Part shown: positions 38,900 to 54,100 of the stretch, in pieces | How the letters are laid out: the number at the start of each line of letters is the position of its first letter | How positions within the stretch are numbered: the first letter of the stretch is position 1 | DNA from: Ridgeia piscesae | Lineage: Eukaryota > Annelida > Polychaeta > Sabellida > Siboglinidae | Reading direction: 5' to 3' | NCBI GenBank assembly: GCA_025642075.2 | Contig: JAODUO010000029.1 | Coordinates: forward strand, 560,001-624,000 | DNA length: 64,000 nt | Made by a program: the position numbers and the translations under genes | The notes under the pieces: generated by a model | What the model saw: the letters and a program-made list of their open reading frames with translations, nothing else | Databases searched by the model: none | What the model was told of the DNA's origin: nothing

Positions 38900-41490
38900 C
38901 ATTTTCATGCGCCGCAAGGAGGCGACGCTGGTCGAATTAGGCTCTGTAGCCTGTACCAAGTTGTTTTGTCATCTTATTCTACTCCTTGTCATGCTATGCA
39001 TTACTCAAATCATACTGTCATTCTATAGTTCCAGCAGGAACTGATGTAAGGCAATGTTTCACTCTACCCAAAACAACTGAATTAGTATTTGTTACAAGTA
39101 GAAGTCGCACAGTGTATACCAAAATAAATAGTATTTTACGCAACATTTTAAATAAGTGTCTTTCTATAATGCATGTTTTTGTGTCCTATACTAATATATA
39201 TATAGTTGTGCGATGATGTTTGATATTACTTTAGTTTAGTGACATGAGTAAGCAAAAAATAACAAAACTGCATGCAAGTTGAACGTGTCTATAAAAATTT
39301 AATGACATAGGACAAATTATAAACTGGTGTGATCTGTACAGCATTTCTGGGCCTAACTAATCCCGAATTAAAATGTACATCCACAAAGCGATGGAACAGT
39401 AGAACAACCAGTTGTTGCTGTCAAAGGAGACATAGTTTAGTCTCATTCTAGCTCTTGATGGTGGACTACAAACATGCACAGCCACCACATATAGACAAAG
39501 TGTCGCACATCAACATCACCAGCAACCAAACGGACATAAAGGTTTTCTAAGAAGCAAGCCAGTGAATAAACTATGCTCTTAAAATCACCCTGTTGAACAA
39601 GTTGTGTGGAATGAAGCCAGTGTAAAGTTCTCTTTAGAGAACACCCATTATATTGTACAGTTTAAATCTCAATATTACCATGTGGTCTTAAAATCAGTTA
39701 TAGCTAAAATCCAATCTTCCTAACCCACTTAACTGGAAGATTAATCTTGTAAATACGCAGGCATATGATTTATTAATGCAGACAGTATATAAAACACGTT
39801 TCAACAGCGATCACTGCACAGGTTTCATTAAAAACGAGCAAGTATGTCTTGGTTATAAATCAAGGTAACTTACAAAATATATGGTTTTAATTATGGGGCA
39901 GACTTAACTAGGTGATTGCCACAGTAATTCTACGATTTCTGTGACCAAAATAGACATTAATATTTCAGTCCACAAACTGGACTATATTATGTTAGATTGA
40001 TACCTGGCATTACACTATCAAAAATATAAAAAACAATGTGAAATGATATCGGAGAGACATATAGCAGGGATGAACAATAATGTCCAGCAACATACTGGCG
40101 AGTGATTAGCATCAGTGAAATTACATCATGGTTTGCTCCGCCTTTCTACAGCGTAAAAGCCTGCCATGAATGACCACATAAACCTGGGTACGCTGACTGG
40201 ATGCCGACATCTGTGCTGTCAGCGCTATGGCTGAATACGTGCAAGACAGATACATCGTTATGCCTCCATCTGAGGTGTAATCTAATGATTTGCACCGATG
40301 ACCTGGGAATGGCAAGCTCCAACTTATATGACAATACAGAAACGTTACCAATCTGCAAACACAGTATCGACACCTACGAGCATGAAAACACCAGCACTCT
40401 GACACCAAACACACACAGTGGGCTTGGAGGTGTTGACCACGCCCGCTTGCACAGCAGCAATAATGAACACACACCCGCACACACAAGGCCAAGAAGTGAC
40501 ATACATGCATGCACGTCTACGATGAGATCTTTGAGGTGGTAATACTGTGTAGTGATATACATAAAACAGCAGCATCAGCAGCCTATAATCGTCACTGGTA
40601 CAACAATGTGGTGTCTACCAGTTCTATTGTAACATCACTGATCAAAGCACGGTTTGAGAAAAACGTAACACAAGTGTTCGAAAGCAGTGACAGATTGTCT
40701 GTCACATTTGCAGCCGTGTTAATCGCCTATGTAACAATGGGTTATGCATCTTAACAGCATGGCCACATCACATGTAGTACCAAGTTTCTCAATCTTATAC
40801 TAAAAAAACCTTTGATATATGTTAATAAGATGTTTGTCTTCTCTTGCACATGATAATCTCTTGAACATTGTGACAACAAGAAAGTTCAATTTAAATATCT
40901 AAATATTTCATATTGAACAATTTCATTAGCGTGGCCACTACTACAAGAATCAACATTATCAATGGCCATTAAATGTCGCTTTCAGCACTTGTTCAGACTG
41001 GACAAGATCAAATCAACGGGAACCAATACTGTGATAATGAACACTTTATGTAGCGTTTCCCTCCGACCTTCCATTCCAGCTGCTTTTAAGTTTCTCCTCA
41101 GCAAATTTATCCAACGTCAGATCTACCTCATCGAAACTGCGAAAAGGTGAGGTAGACAAACCAAAGCAGCCTGAGCAGACTATTCTACCAAAACCTGAAC
41201 CAAAACCTTTCAGCCTTTGTTAGAATTATCGTTTGCAAAAATTCACTCTGACCGATACAGGTTGTTATGAGCAAGAGAAGCATGTCACATTTAAAACATT
41301 AAAAAAATTCAATATTTACATAATACACAGCCTTTATTTTTTGTCATGTACTGAGACTATTTCGAGGCTCAAAATAATATTATTCTTAACCCATATAAAC
41401 TACCATATAAAATACAACTGAATTGGTTTTGGAATGGGGATGATATTATTTACTAAAAATACTATATGAAATTGGTTAAAATAAACTGTA
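38900..41490. other. Spacer between MRPS9 and the RhoGAP gene, no gene seen
   Basis: AT-rich single-copy sequence. Several ORFs of 60-130 codons exist on both strands near 40120-40750, but none shows a recognisable domain. Confidence 0.5.
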
Positions 41491-41499
41491 GCAGCATCT

Positions 41500-43356
<1,857 letters not shown>

Positions 43357-43362
43357 TTTATT
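43357..43362 (-). terminator. Candidate polyadenylation signal of the RhoGAP gene
   Basis: AATAAA on the minus strand, 300 nt after the stop codon at 43662. It is the first canonical signal I see downstream. Confidence 0.45.
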
Positions 43363-43661
43363 CTCTCATTTCTCAAACGCCGTGTGGTGACGTGGGCACA
43401 GCAGGGCACATGACAACGGACGAATGATTGAAGAACACCGCCGGCCAGAGAGGGCCTCTCACACTCTCACAGGTGTCTAGTAGTTGGCGATAGCCCCGAG
43501 GCAAAGACGAAACGCGCTTGGCCTGCCGTGAATCATTCACATAACCACTACTTCCCGGGCAAGCGGCCAATAGCAAGACAGAAACAGGCGAAAAACCAAC
43601 ACTAGCTCTATAAAAACACACATCCACCGTGACAATGTTGACTAGCAACGTGCGAGCACAC

Positions 43662-44237
43662 TCAGCTCGGTTTCTTCACCGACGGACTGCCGTAGTAGTT
43701 CTCGACCATAAAGTACCGCACTTCCTTTTCGGTGACGCGACTTAGCGGCGAGGGTGGCGACGGTGATGGAGTAGGGCACCCTCTGGAGGAGGGCGACAGT
43801 CGGTGAAGCGGGCGATGTGACTGATGATTGACGTTAGCGATATCGGAGGGCTGTAATTGTGTCTGCTTTGACGATGACAATGACGAATCGACCGACACGT
43901 CGGTCGTCACCGACGTGTCGTTGCCGTTCATTGTACTGTCCATGTCAAGTGTTATCTGGACACTGTCCTGTGGCATGTTGTCCGACGCACCGCCGTCCGA
44001 CATGGCAGTGTCAGACAGGAGAAGATCGGACGATCCGGCCACCGACAGCAGACCGACGGACGTGTCATGTGAACCCTCTCTATCAGTGCCCCCTGGTGGA
44101 GGGTTTGAGCTGAGAAACCAGTTGGATCGCTTCTTCAGGCGGATCATCTGTTTGCGGCGGACGTGGTCGAAGCGGCTGAGACTAGTCGACAGATACTGCA
44201 TCCGCGTCGTTGACAACTCCGGGCTGACGGTGAGACC
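43662..44237 (-). CDS. RhoGAP gene exon 9, C-terminal exon
   Basis: Residues 354-544 and the stop. It opens GLTVSPELSTTRMQYLS, then a basic segment RRKQMIRLKKRSNWFL, a Ser/Asp/Thr-rich acidic stretch, a PSPSPPSPLS run and the end ENYYGSPSVKKPS. Acceptor CTGCCAG. Predicted mostly disordered apart from the basic helix. Confidence 0.9.
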   Translation of the reverse strand, partial: GLTVSPELSTTRMQYLSTSLSRFDHVRRKQMIRLKKRSNWFLSSNPPPGGTDREGSHDTSVGLLSVAGSSDLLLSDTAMSDGGASDNMPQDSVQITLDMDSTMNGNDTSVTTDVSVDSSLSSSKQTQLQPSDIANVNHQSHRPLHRLSPSSRGCPTPSPSPPSPLSRVTEKEVRYFMVENYYGSPSVKKPS

Positions 44238-46745
44238 CTGGCAGACAAATCATTGACAATACTAGTTTAACAGGAAGCAGTTGTTTCCAAATTCTTCAGC
44301 AACTGACATGTTCTTGGTACAATAACAAATACATACTTAGTACGAAATTGTTTTAGTAATAAGCGCATAACAATGCGCGTGATTGACAGTTTTGATGCCG
44401 CAGAGGTTGAAATCATAAACATGGAACATACGATTTCAAAACAAGCGTAAACTATATCCATTGTAGTATCTTCACAACTTAAACGTATTTAAATGACACA
44501 GCATGGTGAAGACCTACAGTGATGTTCATAGATTGATAACTGTCTTATATTTGTTAAGTACGATTCATAACATTTGGATGATATTTATGAGACAACATTA
44601 TCTACATGAAACTAGAGAACTTGTGGCAAGTCCCATGTCATAATAACATCAACACGGAATCTAGAGTCTAAATACTGAATAATTATCTCTAAATATAAAA
44701 AAATGTATTGCACGAAAACAAATGTTACACCATCACAGGTCTGTGTTTCTGTGATCTCAAAATGTTCATGTTGATTATGAAATATAAGCAGTTAGACTGC
44801 TGTAAAAAAGCATGACAATTTACTTTTAACATTTTGCATAACAACATGAAGCCTGGTGATACTGAATAACATAATTTCTCACAGAAAAATACCACTCAAA
44901 ATAAACCTAAACCCACCAGAATAACTTGAGAGAACATCATTCAAATTTCTGATTACTGACATCTTTTTGTTTTCCGTAAATCGTGTTATTTAGCATTGTG
45001 GCTGCGACGTTATTTACCTGGTTTACTTCGGGAGCTGATAATGACGAGACGTGCGTTAGAGTTTTGTGTGGGTTGTAGGTAGAGTCATCGACTGTCCCCA
45101 GGTGGAGCTGTGGTTGCAGCGACTGGGGCGAGGGCGGGGACGAGGGGGCGTGTATTCTGACAGCGCTCTGGTGCGAGTCGTTCGTGTCGGCGCGCGACCG
45201 ACTCGATTCACCGTAAAACTCCTCCTCGCTGATGGCTGCAGAAAGTCAATAACGATGACATCGATTTATACGATACAGACAAGTCTTTCACCAAGTTCAC
45301 ATGAAGTCATGTGTCAGAAGTTTGTTCATCGTCCAATTCAGTATATATTTTGTGTTCGGTCATTAAAAGTTCTCTTCTGTCCGACTATATTGTTTAACTG
45401 GTAGTGTCAGCTGTTTGTAAATCTGGAAGGTTTGTCGCCATTCAGTTTAAATGTTTTAGGATTGGTAAAAGACGCAATACTGCATTGCCATAGAATCGCA
45501 CAACTCTAGATTCTAGAAATGTTTACTACACGAAAGCTTACCTGGATTTTAAACAAACATTCTTAAATAGTTAATCTGTTGAATAGATAATTATACTATT
45601 GATATGTCGGGTTTCTTAGGAATCACCTTACATTCATATGTTCTACCTAATCTGTATTTCCATGCATCATATAAATAAAGTACTATGACATTATTAAAAT
45701 ATGAATTTACGACGATGATCTGCGACGTGCCAGAGGTGTTTGGAAACGTTCCTTGTGATACAAATCAGCAGCAGAGGTCAACTTTAAACAATCAGTGAAC
45801 ATTTTAACGATCAGTGAAAAAACACCTGCACGTTGGGCATGCCCCTGGTGACCAGTTCAGTGGTGCGGAACCATGTGAGATGTGCGTCGGGCACCAACGA
45901 GCATGCTCACCATTGTCATTGATACTGAAGCCGCGCTTGTCAGCCTCCTTTTGAAGGACGAGTGTAAACAGCTGCAAGGACTTGTCAGCTGACGACGGTG
46001 ACATGTGACATGCAACACAGAATAGACAATGCAGCCAACGACACCGACACACACGACACAAACACGGCACCATTTCGTTAAGACGATGACCTCCTATTCA
46101 AAACCCATCACCAAAGAGAACACATTGTTAATTTAATTAATTAAGCTTTTTAGGCAGCGAAACAGTGCCTGCATAAATAACAGAGGACACCATTTCCATG
46201 ACACACCAATGAAACTGTCCACATTATATTGTTGACAATTTTCAAGAGCGAAATTGATTTTAACTTAAAGAAGAGAATCAGGCGAATAAGCTCATAAGAA
46301 TGTTAGTGAAATACTCCACAAAGCACTATTCGGCTGCTTGATCTTATGCATGCAGCAAAAATCCTAATGGATTGCCGTTATTCTTAAACATACTTTGATC
46401 TTCAGATTTGCCCAGAAATCACTGCACAAAATTTTATTAATTTTTGATTTTTCGTAATCATATTTATACTTGGTGCATATATCATTTATATGGATGTGTT
46501 TTGATTTTGAATCTATGTAAACTCATTTGGCAGATTTCTCTTGACACCTAGCTGTTTCATTTCGGTAAATTTTAATGCTTAAATACCAAGTGATATTTAA
46601 CCAGAATTTGGAGGCTGACAAACACTTAACATTTTGTACTGAATTATGGACTCTCAAGCCACATAATGTAGTGTCTTCGTAACATTACTTTAAATCAACA
46701 ATATTCTTTTTCCACCAGATTTGTCTTTAGAATTCACATTATGTG

Positions 46746-46821
<76 letters not shown>

Positions 46822-46930
46822 CATAAATAATGTGGTCATGATAAAACAACTGTTAAAACTGATAGCTATTTAAAGTAATGTTACGAAGACACTACATTAT
46901 TTGAGTCGTAATTCAGTATAATATATATAT

Positions 46931-46984
<54 letters not shown>

Positions 46985-49900
46985 CTGGCAATTGTCAGTC
47001 AACACTTCAAAATTAAACATGTAATGCTATCAAATTAGTAACCAATGATATAATTTCAAATTTGTACAAATACGAGAAATTCAGGCAGTCATTTTTTGAA
47101 ATGTTATTAAATACTCTGAATGGATGTAAATATTCAGATCTAAACATTTTATTTTGCATATCCAAGCAAGATGTACCTTTACCATTAAACGGTTTATGAC
47201 ATCATGCCTCGGATAGGCAAAATTGAAAATTTATGATCTGAAAAAGAACTAAGCAGTATCTTGATAAAAGTTCAGTGATATAAGTTACGTTTCATACACC
47301 ACGGTGTCAGAGCAGATGATGTTATCTGTGTGCAGCTACGCATTCAGTTGTGTATATGTTTGTGAGCACAAAGTTCCACATGCTAAGAAATTCCGAAACA
47401 CTGTTCTGTTTGCATCACCCCGAAGAAGCTGAAGCTATACACGATGGAGGCTGACAGTGCGACAGAAGCAATGTGAAAGTACGGCTAGAACAGTCAGTCA
47501 TTCAGCGCCATCAAATTACGACTGGATACCATGCAGCAAAGTCAACCAAAGCGACTAGGGATATCTAAAGTGGTCCTTGTTCTCAAGGAATGTTTACAAC
47601 AGCTGGCCGTGGACACAAGCAGTGCAGAAGCAACTACAAGAGTCGGTGACGAGACATGAACTGGTGGACAGCTGTGTACTTGTGGTTTCTCGTGACACTG
47701 GAAAATGTCATCAAGTTGGAAGTAGATTAATCAAGCAAAACTTTTGATTACACAACTAGTAATTTTTTTTCACCATCGACGGCCTTCTTTGGGAACCGAA
47801 TTATCACTGCTCGCTAGATGGCGTGGCGAGCAGACTGTCCTGTACGTGACTTGGTCTGTTATGTCTATCCGCATTGTCTGTTATAGCCGATCTGTGTTCT
47901 ACATTTGTCGAGCATTTTATTTTCTTGTCATGTGTGGGACATTCTTCTCGTCACGTTATCTAGCAAGCTGCGACAATTCCGTTCCTCAATAAGGTCGCCG
48001 ATGGTGGCTGAAACGTTGATGTGAGTAGAAATTGTTAGTTGTGTAATCAGAAATTTTGCTTGAATATTCTGCCTACTCTTGCGAATATTTCCATGAGAGT
48101 CAACCAACATTTTCCAGTTTGCACAGAGACCTGGAGCATGTTGTGGAGCTGGAGCATGTCGTGGAGCTGGAGCATGTTGTGGAGCTGGAGCATGTGTTGG
48201 AGCTGGAGCATGTGTTGGAGCTGGAGCATGTGTTGGAGCTGCAGCATGTGTTGGAGCTGGAGCATGTGTTGGAGCTGGAGCATGTGTTGGAGCTGCAGCA
48301 TGTGTTGGAGCTGGAGCATGTGTTGGAGCTGGAGCATGTGTTGGAGCTGGAGCATGTGTTGGAGCTGGAGCATGTGTTGGAGCTGGAGCATGTGTTGGAG
48401 CTGCAGCATGTGTTGGAGCTGGAGCATGTGTTGGAGCTGGAGCATGTGTTGGAGCTGCAGCATGTGTTGGAGCTGGAGCATGTGTTGAGCTGGAGCATGT
48501 GTTGGAGCTGGAGCATGTGTTGGAGCTGGAGCATGTGTTGGAGCTGGAGCATGTGTTGAGCTGGAGCATGTGTTGGAGCTGGAGCATGTGTTGGAGCTGG
48601 AGCATGTGTTGGAGCTGGAGCATGTGTTGGAGCTGGAGCATGTGTTGGAGCTGGAGCATGTGTTAGAGCTGGAGCATGTGTTGGAGCTGGAGCATGTGTT
48701 GGAGCTGGAGCATGTGTTGGAGCTGGAGCATGTGTTGGAGCTGCAGCCTGTTGTGGAGAGGTGGAGTGTACTCACACTGTGCGGAGTCCTCCGGGGGGTA
48801 GTGGTACTCGTAGCGATACTTCTCCCTCACGCGGATCCCCGTCTGTGTGACGTCTGCGAAATACTGAATGTTCTTGCGGCCGAACATGTCCGCAACGCCA
48901 AAGTCATCAATCAACATCTGCAGCACCTGGTAATAAAAAAGTGTGTGTCTCTTCATGTCAGATCTCACAGTTACGTTGTTAGATTTAAATGTGGCAATAA
49001 AAGATTTATTTTAATATCTGGCAATATCATGGCAAACTTGTATAATTATCGCGTAAGTTAATTTAAATAAAAATTATTTCTACCCAGTTAGTGGTCAAAG
49101 CCGATGCTTTGGTGATACCACTAGAGTGTGCTTCTGACATATGACCACAGGCATCTGTAAAATAATGCTCCGAGGGCTGCCACACTGTAGTTCTTTTTCA
49201 AATTTTTGTTATACGTTTAAGAATTACTGAAATTTGAAATACAACAATGAAAATTCAGACACAGAGACTTAGAATATTCAACATGATTCATACAATCATC
49301 TGAAACTCGAGCAGGTATATTCCAGATAAAGAATGTTGTTAGTTGAATCTGCCCACTATCCAGTTAGTTCCACTCATGGCTCACAAACCTGCACTGCTTT
49401 CTCAATTTTCTGCGGGTCGTCGGCGCACGTGTGGAAGAGACTACCGGCGACACTCTTGGCCACAGCCTCAGATGACATCGTGTTGAACTCCGCATGGTTG
49501 ACGATGCGGAACCAAGTCCCAAAGAGCAGAACAAGGAGCTGCTGGGTGGCTGGGGCAAGCGACATGATGATACTGGGGACAGACAGAGATGTTGTGAGGG
49601 GGAGAGTGAGGGAGAGAGAGACGGAGAGTGAACTAGGGTGAGAGATAGGAGGGATAGAGAGTGAGGGAGAGAGAGACGTTGTGAGGGAGAGAGTGAGGGA
49701 GTGAGGGACAGAGAGACGTAGAGTGAACTAGGGTGAGAGAGATAGGAGGGATAGAGAGTGAGGGAGAGAGAGACGTAGAGTGAACTAGGGTGAGAGAGAT
49801 AGGAGGGATAGAGAGTGAGGGAGAGAGAGACGTAGAGTGAACTATGGTGAGAGAGATAGGGATGGAAGGAGAGAGAGTGAGGGAGATAGGGAGTGAGGGA

Positions 49901-51016
49901 GAGAGAGAGACGGAGAGTGAGATAAGGTGAGAGAGATAGGGAGGGAGGGAGAGGGAGTGAGGGAGAGAGAGACGGAGAGTGAATATGGTGAGAGAGATAG
50001 GAGGAGAGAGTGAGGGAGAGAGAGACGGAGAGTGAGAGAGATAGGGAGGGAGGGAGAGAGTGAGGGAGAGGAGTGAGGGAGGGGAGAGGAGAGAGAGAGA
50101 CGGAGAGTGAGATAAGGTGAGAGAGATAGGGAGGGAGGGAGAGTGAGGGAGATAGGGAGTGAGGGAGAGAGAGACGGAGAGTGAGATAAGGTGAGAGAGA
50201 TAGGGAGAGAGGGAGTGAGGGAGAGAGAGACGGAGAGTGAGAGAGATATGGAGAATGAGATAAGGTGAGAGAGATAGGGAAGGAGGGAGGGAGAGAGGGA
50301 GGGAGAGAGAGGGAGTGAGGGAGAGAGACACAGAGAGTGAGAAAAGGTGAGAGATAGGGAAGGAGGGAGGGAGAGAGGGAGGGAGAGAGAGGGAGAGTGA
50401 GTGAGGGAGAGACGGAGAGAGAGAAGGGAGGGAGTGAGGGGGGAGATATACAGGGGAAAGTAGAGAGAGGGGGAAGGAGAGAGAGAGAGAATGAGACAGT
50501 GAGTGAGAGACAGGGTCAAAGTATAGAGAGACATGAAAATGCAGACACAGTAACTGATTTTGACTGCAGAAATTTGATTTTATGTCTCCACCAATTCTAC
50601 AGCCAGTACTCAGCATTTTGACTGAAAGTCGTGTTTTGTTTTGAGCAAGGGTGAGACAGTGCTTACTTGTGAGTGACGTCGTACTGTTCCATCCTGGTTG
50701 GTAGTTCTAATACTGACAGCAGGCGTCGTTCTGTGTCTTCACCAAACACTCCATTTGGTATCTTGAGCAAAAACTTCTGCAATGGAGACTCATTGTCATT
50801 TATCGATTCAATCCCAGTCACAAACACGCTACCATCCTGCACACGAACAGACAGTGTATCTGCATATAAAATTATCATTAAACTTTGACTGCAACATACA
50901 TCTCTAAAAAAATATAAATAGTGTATATGGAAAACATTCTGAGATGCCTATTAATCACATGCACACATGCACATGTACATGCACACTATATATGCATACT
51001 ATTATATATAACATAT

Positions 51017-51112
<96 letters not shown>

Positions 51113-54100
51113 AATGTGTGTACGTGCATGTATGTGTATGTATGGTTATAAACATACACTTAACAAACCAGGACCTGCGATGTGTTATTCAAATGTTAAT
51201 AAAGGGTACATTACACACCATAACTGTGTCACGATTCTGTTTATCTTTCTTTTGCCAATCATTTCCTCTAAAGTGGTAATAAAAATGATATATCTGGATG
51301 TACTTGCCTTGACTACTGACGCTAGAGTATAAAAGTTGTAGTTCGGTAAGCCAACTTGGCGACCTTCGGCCATGAACTTCATGATGGTTTTTATGTCACT
51401 TGGGTTTCCAGGACGACGGAATAGGTCAGTTGTAGTTACGCCTTTCTGGGCTATATATACAATCAACTCCTGCAAGACAGCGGGTCAAAATGTCAAGTCT
51501 TGTCTCTACAGCTAATACCTCAACACATAGACACTTGCAAGTATAATATTATATAGATTATTTTATTCTAATTACTTTACAGAAATCATTAACATTCAGT
51601 GTTTTTCCTCGCATGAAAGAAGCTCCAGGGAGCCATGCTTAAATCACAAAGAACATATTATTATACTGTATTTTATCAACGAAAACTATTCTAAAAGGCA
51701 ACACTTTGAAATTTCATTGCGTGTATGTATGCTTGTAAAATTTTTACAACATTACTTAATCAGATAATCTAGCATATAAAGATTTTAATACAACTGCCAA
51801 TGACATGGAAAGTCTACATGCACCGTGATATGTTGCCTTCGTATCGTCCAACCTATTGTGGTGGTTTTTGATGCAAAATGTATGAACTATGAAATAATAA
51901 TAAAGATGCATTACTCTCACTGCATGAATAATGTGTGAGTGAATATTGATGAAGCTACAAGGGGAGAAGTCCCTCGTGAAAACAACACCTCTAATACTAC
52001 CAGATACGCCACGACAGTTTGGAGGGAGGGAACTTACCACAAGGGGTACAGGGATGATGTCTCCCTTGAGGGCTTCCGACAGAGGAACCCCAAATCTGAC
52101 CCTGAAAAAGGACACGGTTATCTGTAAGTCAACTGCAAAATCCCTCTACAGAAACGGAATTCCGTTGCATCGCTCACGCAAAACACGGGAGTTTTATTAT
52201 GGCATACAGGTTAACACGTGGCGTGGCCTTGCATGTAAAGCGAATTATATGATCGGGGTACTGCGACAATCAACAAACATTAGCATACATTGCTCCTTGT
52301 TCCCGCTGTAGGGATTTGGGCCGTGAGTCAGAATAGGAAAAACGACTCCAATGGGATTCTGGGTAATACCGTAAGGTCAACGTAACAGTTTCAGAGGACT
52401 GCATACGCAGGCCTGTTCCAATGCACGCATTACTGCAGATGGAAAGAGAATTTGGTCTTGTCATAAACACCACCTTTTGTCATCGCTGACATTTTGAACA
52501 AGTTAGACAGGGTAATTGAAGAGGCTGGATTTCTGCTAAGAGTATATTTCAAGTGAAAGAAATTATTTACCAAAATTCAAGTAAACTGCGTGTGGCACGC
52601 ACTCACGCATGCATACACACGTGTGCGCACACTCACAAATATATCTTCTCTATTAAGAAAATAAATATGTGTTATTGTTCACGTGTATGGCTCACTTTCA
52701 CAAAAACTGTACAATCAATAGTAGGTGCAGTGAATTGGAAATAAACATAGATTGGGAAAATATACTTGTGTAACTTATGCATTTTAACAATGAGAATTGG
52801 TTACAGAATCACACAAAACAGTTTAGAAAAGCGGACGTAGTGTTTGTTTTGTGCTGTGGATGTTTTTTGTTAAAGAACATCGTTATTTATTTTCGTCAGC
52901 CATTTGTGATATACAGTCACGTCAGCATTGAAAGTCACCACTATTACTAAAATTACACAAATAATGTGGTTAAAAGTAGCCATAATGCAAGAAGCCTAGC
53001 TGCCATGAAGTGTGACCGTGTTCATATTTTATTACTAAAAAATTGAACAAAAAATGCGCCTGAAAAGCAGATAACTTCCGTGCTTCCCGCAGCGTTGACA
53101 AATCCAGGCACTACTTTTTTGGTTGAATATAAACAAATATAAAGTGTTGAAATCAATAATTAAGGCAGTTTCTTGTGATATTTTGTGCAAAATGAAGAGA
53201 TGGTGTACGAAAAATGTGTTACGTGTGGATAAATGTTGGATCTACTTTTTATGTAAATTATGCTTCCAATTTAAACGACGCTTTAACACAGTGTTTATGG
53301 GTTCATTTCCCACACACTCAGTCGGTACGGCAGTTTAGCAAGTTTCCGTTTGAAAGTTATGAAAGTTTCAAGTCCGACCAATGCAAGATATTACGTACGG
53401 ACACCAGGAATGATTTTATTCAGCATGATGTAAGTAATGTAATGATATTATTGGTTTGTGAATAGTTTGAAATGAAAACATGGGTTTTGCCTCTGTTTTT
53501 GATTTTTTGGTTTGTAATCTGAAGGGGAAAAGGGAATCCTTCTCGTATAAAAATTTGATTTTTATATATCTGAAGCCAGGATATAATTATAACGTCATTA
53601 CGTCAGAGAATCTGCACTAACATGTTTTTTTCTCTCGAAATTATGTTTCAAGGATGCCCTTTTATGTTTAGGGTTACTTCCTTCGCCGAGACGAATAAAT
53701 GGGATTCTATGAGATGCAAGCCTACAGTATATGTGACAGCAGCTATGGACACAGTACACATGAAAAGCATACTTATACTGACTAACTAACTAACTAACAC
53801 AAATACTACTCTATCGTATCGACCACCTGCATATGTCAATCAAATACAGCTACAAGGTTGCAATGAATATGGTTCTTCCTGTTCTCAAATATAATTAAAT
53901 CAATACCTTTAAATAGTTTTACATCCATTTAGTTTGGTCAAAGAAGCAGAGCAAGGCTAAACAAATAGTTAACAAATTCAATCAATAAAAATATTATACT
54001 GATACTTGGAAAATTACTATTTCAAAACTATAAAACAAAAGCAATTTTTCTTGATGTGCTTCATTTTAAAAGGAATAATATTTATAAATTAATAAAACAC

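Noticed and set aside
48039..48775. ORFs of 149-243 codons on both strands over the 18-bp array
   Set aside because: The period of 18 keeps several frames free of stops; no independent coding evidence.
49633..50616. 327-codon Ser/Leu/Pro ORF on the minus strand
   Set aside because: It is the pyrimidine strand of the GA tract inside a RhoGAP intron; no domain.
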